The position numbers and the translations under genes are program-made. Positions 58,914 through 64,000 of a stretch of 64,000 bases of DNA are shown here, in pieces. The DNA is taken from the NCBI RefSeq assembly GCF_030014955.1, contig NZ_JAGRPV010000001.1:5828001-5892000 (forward strand). The letters run 5' to 3'. The notes under the pieces were generated by a model. The model had not been told where the DNA came from and did no database searches. It saw only the letters and a program-made list of their open reading frames with translations. The DNA is from Cohnella hashimotonis (GTDB lineage: Bacteria > Bacillota > Bacilli > Paenibacillales > Paenibacillaceae). Each line of letters begins with the position of its first letter. The first letter of the stretch is position 1.

Positions 58914-59653
58914 CGTTGCAGCTCCTCTACTTGTTGGATAATGCCTCGGCATGCCAGCTTCAGCATATGAAGCTCACTGCCAATGCAGTAAATGCCCATG
59001 CCGTTCGCTTTGGCATGCCGCAGAAAGACCGGCTCCGAGGTGATGATGCCGCCGGCCTTGCCGAGACGGCGCACCGCTGCGGCAACGGCGGCGATCGCGT
59101 CCAGGATCGGCGCCGCCTCCCCGAGGCAATCGAGATCGCATGCCAAATCGTTCGGTCCCACGATGACGCCGTCAACGCCGTCCAGGCCGACGATCTCATC
59201 GATCGCGTCCAGGCCTGCCTGCGATTCGATCTGCGCGAATACCAGCGTGCGTTCATTGGCTTGGCGCATATACTCGCGGATGCCCGTCGGCGCGTACAAG
59301 GTATGGCCGCGGGTCGTGGAGATGCCGCGCCGCCCGACCGGCGCGTACTTCGCATGCCGGACGACGGCGGCGATGTCTTCCTTGCCGCCGGTCATCGGCA
59401 GCAGCAGGCCGTCGGCGCCCATGTCCATGAGCCGGGTGATCTCACTGCGCGCATGATCCGCCAGCCGCACCAGCACGGTGATGCCGGCAAGCCGGGCGGT
59501 CATGATGAGTCCCGACAACGCGGCGTGGTCGAAGCCGCCGTGCTCCGTATCAACGATAAAAAAGTCCAGGCCGCCGCTCTTGAACAGCACGGCCATATTG
59601 GGAAACGGAATTTCGCTGAGCATCGTGCCCGTATACGTCTCGTTGGGTTTCAA
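58910..59653 (-). CDS. HpcH/HpaI aldolase family protein
   Basis: A 247-residue TIM-barrel class II aldolase. TTG at 59653 follows AAGGTG at seven bases and gives the family's usual length; an ATG at 59731 would add 26 residues made of a 12-bp repeat (MNVSMDVS...). Motifs: DFFIVDTEHGGFDH, DGLLLPMTGG, KYAPVGRRGISTTRG (substrate Arg), FAQIESQAGLDAIDEI (metal Glu) and VIVGPNDLACDL (metal Asp). Such enzymes cleave 2-keto-3-deoxy sugar acids to pyruvate and an aldehyde. In this operon it could complete breakdown of a deoxy sugar acid. Confidence 0.9.
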   Translation of the reverse strand: MKPNETYTGTMLSEIPFPNMAVLFKSGGLDFFIVDTEHGGFDHAALSGLIMTARLAGITVLVRLADHARSEITRLMDMGADGLLLPMTGGKEDIAAVVRHAKYAPVGRRGISTTRGHTLYAPTGIREYMRQANERTLVFAQIESQAGLDAIDEIVGLDGVDGVIVGPNDLACDLDCLGEAAPILDAIAAVAAAVRRLGKAGGIITSEPVFLRHAKANGMGIYCIGSELHMLKLACRGIIQQVEELQR

Positions 59654-59690
59654 ATCGTTTTCACCTTCTTCATTTGCTCGAACTAGTCCG

Positions 59691-59738
59691 TTCATGGATA
59701 CGTTCATCGATACGTCCATAGATACGTTCATCGATCCG
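59691..59738 (-). repeat. 12-bp tandem repeat, four units
   Basis: TTCATGGATACG, TTCATCGATACG, TCCATAGATACG, TTCATCGATCCG in register between the aldolase start and the kinase stop. It would encode a Met-Asn-Val-Ser type leader if an upstream ATG were used. Confidence 0.8.
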
Positions 59739-59743
59739 CCCGC

Positions 59744-60811
59744 TCAACCTGTGAGATCGCTCAGTTCGATCAGCCCGTCCAGCGCATCGCGATCCGGACG
59801 CAGCCGATAGGGAACGCCCAGCCGGTCGCAGACCGCGGCCACCAGCGCCTCGTGATGCCTGGCCGCTCCGCCGGTCACGAGGAGCCGCGCCCTGGCAGGC
59901 AGCTTGATCAACGCGGCTTCATAATCGCTAACCATCTCGTCCGCAAGCCCGGCCGTGCCGGAGCGAACCGCCATCTCCCGGCCGCCGGGCAAGCCGGACA
60001 CGGTGCACAGCGTCCGGCCCGCGAAGTACGGCCGGCTCTCGAACTCGCCTGCCGCATGCGCTTCCGCGATGACGCACAGCTGGGCCGCCGTCCCCAGGTT
60101 GAGCAGGTACTCGCGCTCGTCCTGCAGCCCGCTTCCAAGTACCGAAGCCTGGTGGTCGCCGACCGGGCTGTACACCGCCACAGGCCCCCAAGCGCCGATC
60201 GGCAGCACCTTCATCGTCGCCTCTGGCAGTTCCAGCTCCGGATACGGGTTAAATTGCGGCGATCCGTCTTCTTTGTTGTACATGCCCGAAGCTGCCGCGT
60301 CCGTAATATGCGTCGCATTCGCGCCGGTCAGCCTATAGGCAATATAGGACCCCAGCGTGTAAAAGCGCCTCGCCCGCGAAAACAGTTCGGGCTCCAGCAG
60401 CTTCATCGCAAACAAGCCGCAGAGCGGCGAGTTCGGCTTGACGCAGCTGCCCGACGCCGGCGGCAGTCGAACGGGGAGCTGCGCCAGGCAGCTGCGCCCG
60501 TTCGCGGACAGCGTGCTGCGCCGGTCCTGCCAGGAGATATACGGCGTCAGCAAGCCGCCGCTGCCGTCGCCGAGCAAATATCCGTGCATTTGCGTGGAGA
60601 TGTAAAGGCGGTCCACCGTGGCGGCATAACGCTGCAACGCGTCCATGACAGGCCGGACGATATCCTCGACGCTCACCTCGTGTATAGGCGGACGATTCTC
60701 GACGGGCATCGGAAACGGCACCGAAGCGGCCTCGGACTTCAGCCGCTTCTCCCGGTCGTAGACCGCCCACTTGATCGAGGTGCTTCCGATATCGAGGAGC
60801 AAGCTTTTCAT
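59744..60811 (-). CDS. FGGY-family carbohydrate kinase (sedoheptulokinase-like, short form)
   Basis: A 355-residue sugar kinase; its ATG at 60811 overlaps the upstream gene's stop (ATGA). The ATP and sugar sites are recognisable: LLLDIGSTSIKWAVYD (phosphate-1), ISTQMHGYLLGD and YISWQDRRS (substrate loop), GDHQASVLGSG, LNLGTAAQLCVI and LLVTGGAARHHEALV (adenosine site). It is shorter than typical FGGY kinases (about 450-500 residues), mostly in the C-terminal lobe. It should phosphorylate a ketose or sugar acid made by the reductase/lactonase steps of this operon. Confidence 0.9.
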   Translation of the reverse strand: MKSLLLDIGSTSIKWAVYDREKRLKSEAASVPFPMPVENRPPIHEVSVEDIVRPVMDALQRYAATVDRLYISTQMHGYLLGDGSGGLLTPYISWQDRRSTLSANGRSCLAQLPVRLPPASGSCVKPNSPLCGLFAMKLLEPELFSRARRFYTLGSYIAYRLTGANATHITDAAASGMYNKEDGSPQFNPYPELELPEATMKVLPIGAWGPVAVYSPVGDHQASVLGSGLQDEREYLLNLGTAAQLCVIAEAHAAGEFESRPYFAGRTLCTVSGLPGGREMAVRSGTAGLADEMVSDYEAALIKLPARARLLVTGGAARHHEALVAAVCDRLGVPYRLRPDRDALDGLIELSDLTG

Positions 60812-61488
60812 ACGATCCGCTCCATCCCGCGCCACAGCTCCTCCCCGGCCTTCGCATCCGCCCACGGATCGAAATGAGGCGCCATGACCCCGTGCCAGTC
60901 GGACGGCGAATGATTCGTCGTCAGCAGCCCTTGCCGCTTGACCGCGCCCGCGACGGCCGGCAGCTCGCGATAGTTGAACAGAAGCGCGCCGGCGCTGCCG
61001 ATGACGCAGCTTGCATTGAAGCTGCCCGGCGTCTCCTCCTGGCGCTGATAGTGGTAGTAGATATAGCTCGACGCAAGCGCCGGCTTCAATCGCGCGAGGG
61101 TGCCGATCCGTTCCTCCGGCCGGAAGCGGACGCCCGATGCTTCGAGCTCCTCAGGAAGCCCGTCGTGGAAAATATCGATCATCGGGACTGCCAGCCTGAA
61201 CGGCGTCTCTTCCGCGCCGCCCGTCCGCGTCCCCGCGACCGGCGCCGGCGGCCATTTCTCCAAATACGTCTCGTAGCAACGCGGCCAATCCCAGACGGCG
61301 CCTCCCCCCGCGTCCAGGCGCTCGGCATACGTGCAAACGTACGGGCCGCAGGCGAATACGGATATCTCGCGCAAGCCTTCGCTCTCCCAGCCTTCCCGCA
61401 GCGCGGCGGCCTCCCGTCCGACCTGCTGACGGAACGCGTCCTCCGCTCCCCGGCGAAGCTGGGCGTAATACAGCTGCCTCTCTCTCAT
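60808..61488 (-). CDS. Hypothetical protein, possible dimeric alpha/beta-barrel (mutarotase-like)
   Basis: A 226-residue soluble protein; ATG at 61488 overlaps the lactonase stop (ATGA), while longer readings overlap that gene. The N-terminal part (REGWESEGLREISVFACGPYVCTYAERL) has the helix-strand pattern of small dimeric alpha/beta-barrels such as L-rhamnose mutarotase, and a second similar half seems to follow (LKPALASSYIYYHYQRQEE). No catalytic residues can be assigned, so this is tentative. Its tight coupling to the kinase and lactonase suggests a step on the same sugar. Confidence 0.7.
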   Translation of the reverse strand: MRERQLYYAQLRRGAEDAFRQQVGREAAALREGWESEGLREISVFACGPYVCTYAERLDAGGGAVWDWPRCYETYLEKWPPAPVAGTRTGGAEETPFRLAVPMIDIFHDGLPEELEASGVRFRPEERIGTLARLKPALASSYIYYHYQRQEETPGSFNASCVIGSAGALLFNYRELPAVAGAVKRQGLLTTNHSPSDWHGVMAPHFDPWADAKAGEELWRGMERIV

Positions 61489-62333
61489 AACGACCGATCT
61501 CCCGCTTCCGTATAAAATCGCCGGGCGTTCGCCCCTCTCGCAGCATCCCGCTCCGATTCGCTCCACGCCTGCGGCAGCAGCCGCTCGAACAGCTGCACGA
61601 CGTCCCGGTACGTTCCCGCCGTCAAGGCGACCGGCCAATCGCTGCCGAACAGGACGCGGCTTGGACCGAACAGCTCCGCCGTGCGCTGAATATAAGGCGC
61701 GAGCGCCTCGGCATCTGCGCCCCCCGCCGCGGTGATCATCCCCGACCATTTGCAATAGACGCGGGGGAACGACGCCAGCTCGCCCATCCGCGCTGCCCAC
61801 GGCTCAAGCTCGCCCCGGCGGACGTCCGGCGAACCGATATGGTTGATGGCCGCCTTCAGCCGGGGGAGTCGCGTCAGCCATCCGGCCACGACCGGCATAT
61901 CCGCCGGTCCGATCAGCAGATCGACGGCAAGGCCGTCCCGCTCCAGCTGGGCCAGATTCGCCAGCAGGCGCGCCGGGGCGGGCTCCTGGCGGCAAGGTTC
62001 GACGATGGCGCGGTCGATGCGGATGCCCGCGAATCGCGGATGGCGGCGGAGCCTGCCGTAGTCCTCTGCAAACGAATCCGCCAGCGGGTTCAGGTAACCG
62101 ACGACGCCGGCGATCCGTTCGTGCCGGTCGGCCAGCGCCAGCAAATATTCCGTCTCCGCCGTCGTCGCCGCGGCTTGTATGGCGATGAAGCCTTCCATGT
62201 CGCACCCCGACGCTGCGGCGAACAGATCGTCCGGCACATAATCCCGGTAGAGCGCGGCATTGTCCGGCTTCAGCCAGCGGTAATCTCCCCGCGCGAGCTG
62301 CCAGAAGTGCACGTGACTGTCAAGATAGCGCAT
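61485..62333 (-). CDS. Amidohydrolase family 2 (sugar lactonase-like)
   Basis: A 282-residue TIM-barrel enzyme from ATG at 62333 with GGAGGGGAG upstream. The metal-binding DSHVHFW opens the chain, and INHIGSPD and FGSDWPVAL hold the remaining ligands. The architecture and the start RYLDSHVHFWQLARGDYRWL are those of COG3618 enzymes such as L-fucono-1,5-lactonase and L-rhamnono-lactonase, which open the lactone made by sugar oxidation. It overlaps the aldo/keto reductase gene by 14 bp, which would supply such a lactone. Confidence 0.92.
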   Translation of the reverse strand: MRYLDSHVHFWQLARGDYRWLKPDNAALYRDYVPDDLFAAASGCDMEGFIAIQAAATTAETEYLLALADRHERIAGVVGYLNPLADSFAEDYGRLRRHPRFAGIRIDRAIVEPCRQEPAPARLLANLAQLERDGLAVDLLIGPADMPVVAGWLTRLPRLKAAINHIGSPDVRRGELEPWAARMGELASFPRVYCKWSGMITAAGGADAEALAPYIQRTAELFGPSRVLFGSDWPVALTAGTYRDVVQLFERLLPQAWSESERDAARGANARRFYTEAGDRSL

Positions 62334-63279
62334 GATCGCTCCCCTCCTCCCGGCGAGCTTTCGGACCGGAGCGCCCGCCGTCGCTCCACGCCCGGTACCA
62401 TCGGAGCCAGGAATCGTACGCCTGCTGCTCGAACGACTCTGCCAGCAGGTCCAGATTTTCCTCAAGCTGGTCGAGCGAAGCCGGTCCGAACAAATTCAGC
62501 GCGATATCGGGGCTGCCGAGCGGAAATTGCAGGGCGAAGCCGACCGGATCGACGCCGCTGCGCGCGCACCAGCTCCGGTAGGCGACCGCGGCGGGCAAGC
62601 GCCGCCGCCGATGATCGTCCTCCGTCAGCGCCAGGCTGCGCGGGTCATCGCGCGAGATCAGCCGACCGGCGAGCGGGCTGCCGTTGACGACGCAGACGCC
62701 GGACGCCGCGGCCTCCCGAATGAGCGTTTCCGCGCTCTGCTCCAACGGCGTGTAGTCGCCGTAGGTCAGAATGCTGTCGAACGCCCCGCTTGCCGCCGCT
62801 TCCCCCAGCACCTCGTGGCTGGCGGTGCCGATCCCGATATAGCGGATCAAGCCTTCCCGCCGGGCCGCCTGAAGCATTTGCAGGATGCCGTCCTCGCCGA
62901 ATGCCTGATGGAGCGACGTCGTCTCGTGCAATTGATATAGATCGATATAGCCGGTGCGCAGCCGCCCGAGACTTGCCTCCAGGCTCGCGCGGACAAGCGC
63001 CGCCGCCTCCGGGCCGCTTAACCGGACCGGCACGACGATCGCCTTGGTCGCGATGAACACGGTCCGCCTGTCCGTCCCGGCGACGAATTGCCCGAGCACC
63101 TCCTCGCTCTCGCCTTTGCCGTAGTTATAGGACGTATCGAAGTACCGAATCCCGCTCCCGTAGGCGGCGCGATGAACGGCCGCGTCCCTCGCGTACGCGC
63201 AGCCGATGCCGTAAGGGATCGGCCCACGGCGGCCGTGCCGCAAATAAAAGCGCCGTATGTCCTCGATCAAGGCTGTCAC
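62320..63279 (-). CDS. Aldo/keto reductase (L-fucose/L-galactose dehydrogenase-like)
   Basis: A 319-residue TIM-barrel oxidoreductase. The catalytic tetrad is visible: Asp in FDTSYNYGKGE with Tyr in the same stretch (about residues 47-53), Lys in FIATKAIV, His in LYQLHETTS. The C-terminal FALQFPLGSPDIALNLFGPASLDQL binds NAD(P). Members next to COG3618 lactonases usually oxidise an aldose at C1. The gene is the second in the operon, separated from the next upstream gene by 163 bp with 13-bp repeats. Confidence 0.92.
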   Translation of the reverse strand: MTALIEDIRRFYLRHGRRGPIPYGIGCAYARDAAVHRAAYGSGIRYFDTSYNYGKGESEEVLGQFVAGTDRRTVFIATKAIVVPVRLSGPEAAALVRASLEASLGRLRTGYIDLYQLHETTSLHQAFGEDGILQMLQAARREGLIRYIGIGTASHEVLGEAAASGAFDSILTYGDYTPLEQSAETLIREAAASGVCVVNGSPLAGRLISRDDPRSLALTEDDHRRRRLPAAVAYRSWCARSGVDPVGFALQFPLGSPDIALNLFGPASLDQLEENLDLLAESFEQQAYDSWLRWYRAWSDGGRSGPKARREEGSDHALS

Positions 63280-63360
63280 TTCCGCTCAAGTCCTCCTTCA
63301 AGCGCTATTCCGCATGTGCTCTTCATCAAGTTTTCCGCAAGGCTTTTGCCTCACGCCATC

Positions 63361-63450
63361 TCCTTCATGCCTTCTCCTCATGCCCTCTCCTCATGCCGTA
63401 GCCTCATGCCGTAGCCTCATGCCGTAGCCTCATGCCGTCTCCTCAAGCCA
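63361..63450 (+). repeat. 13-bp tandem repeat, about six units
   Basis: AGCCTCATGCCGT occurs three times in tandem, flanked by CTCCTCATGCCCT, CTCCTCATGCCGT and CTCCTCAAGCCAT. The array runs into the 3' end of the partial gene at 63443. Confidence 0.8.
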
Positions 63451-64000
63451 TCTCCCAAGGCTGCCGGTAGCTCGGCTTGTAAGCATGCCGCTCCACCTCG
63501 AGCACCAGCGGCAGCCGCGAAGCCGGCGCCAGCTCGACCTCGAACGCCGGCGCGCCGATCTCCGTCGTCCGCGTCGTCCGCTCGGCGGCAGGCCATGGCG
63601 CCCCGGCTTCTACGTACGTCGCAAGCTTCAGCTCGCCGGACAGCTGCCCGGCATGGACGCGAACGATGCGGTGCTCGCCGTAGCCGCTCGCCTGCACGAT
63701 CAGCCGCCGCGCGCGGGACGGATGCAGATTGACCAGCTCCAGCTCCACCTCGTCTTCCGTCAGCCGGCTGACCAGCGCCGCGACGTCGTCCGGCACGCCG
63801 GGACGCCGCAGCTCCGCATCGTAATACCGCACGCGCGGGAACCACAGCCCGCCGTTGTAGATCATGCGCGGCGCGCCGCACATGAGCTGCGACAGCGCCT
63901 CCGTCACGACCGGATTGCGATACTGGAAGTACGTCTCGCGGTACGACGACGGATCTTCCCGATCGTGATGGATAAAGGCCAGCCGGTAATACAGCAGCGT
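63443..64000 (-). CDS. C-terminal part of a large protein, right edge (possible glycoside hydrolase)
   Basis: At least 185 codons are open to the window edge, ending PSYRQPWEMA. The readable part contains LLYYRLAFIHHDRE, YFQYRNPVVTEALSQLMCGAPRMIYNGG and then a beta-rich region (VELELVNLHPSRARRLIVQAS, HRIVRVHAG). This resembles the all-beta C-terminal domain that follows a barrel in large glycosidases, but the catalytic part is outside the window. It is the first visible gene of the sugar-acid operon. No family is named with confidence. Confidence 0.75.
   Translation of the reverse strand, partial: TLLYYRLAFIHHDREDPSSYRETYFQYRNPVVTEALSQLMCGAPRMIYNGGLWFPRVRYYDAELRRPGVPDDVAALVSRLTEDEVELELVNLHPSRARRLIVQASGYGEHRIVRVHAGQLSGELKLATYVEAGAPWPAAERTTRTTEIGAPAFEVELAPASRLPLVLEVERHAYKPSYRQPWEMA

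Overview
The window looks like chromosome from a high-GC, spore-forming Paenibacillaceae bacterium, Cohnella- or Paenibacillus-like. The reasons are strong Gram-positive ribosome binding sites (AGGAGG-type), frequent GTG and TTG starts, a SpoIIP-type cell-wall enzyme, S-layer homology (SLH) anchored proteins, YesM/YesN two-component pairs and several lipoprotein-dependent sugar ABC transporters. The genus is inferred; no rRNA or tRNA gene was seen.

Layout. 1-3.8 kb: sugar ABC transporter operon (binding lipoprotein, two permeases, the second running off the left edge) with a catabolite-repressed promoter and a divergent AraC regulator. 4.1-6.4 kb: zinc-starvation island with Zn-independent ribosomal proteins L31, S14 and L33, a DUF3024 protein and an AAA ATPase, under Zur boxes. 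6.4-13.2 kb: regulator/target pairs (TetR + MFS pump, WYL regulator + GyrI-like protein, BlaI + M56 metalloprotease), split by an AT-rich membrane-protein gene. 13.3-21.3 kb: small accessory genes and a decayed second Zur-linked AAA fragment. 21.4-30.1 kb: a large SLH surface protein next to a hybrid histidine kinase and its SARP-like response regulator. 30.3-33.8 kb: DinB, hydrolase, GNAT, HAD and TatD genes. 34.1-50 kb: a polysaccharide-utilisation locus (AraC, YesMN, binding lipoprotein, two permeases, GH99-like enzyme, two paralogous DUF5060/DUF4038 glycosidase-like proteins, one SLH-anchored). 50-56.4 kb: MarR/nitroreductase, AraC/DUF4185, an interrupted RNA 2'-phosphotransferase and SpoIIP. 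56.9-64 kb: a tightly overlapping sugar/sugar-acid operon (aldo/keto reductase, lactonase-like amidohydrolase, unknown protein, FGGY kinase, HpcH/HpaI aldolase, sialidase-like protein, esterase).

The most unusual signal is not a gene. Four intergenic tandem arrays (about 3.9, 17.9, 33.9 and 56.5 kb) look unrelated at first sight, but all have a period of 50-51 bp and, once oriented, share one degenerate 16-base core, CAWSTANNGNYSTACR. They appear to be one repeat family dispersed over at least 53 kb. Other oddities are two genes whose best start codon is ATC, a conserved Zur promoter in front of a gene remnant, an in-frame TGA in an otherwise intact kptA, a duplicated nitroreductase, and short slippage-type repeats (8, 12 and 13 bp) at gene boundaries of the sugar clusters.
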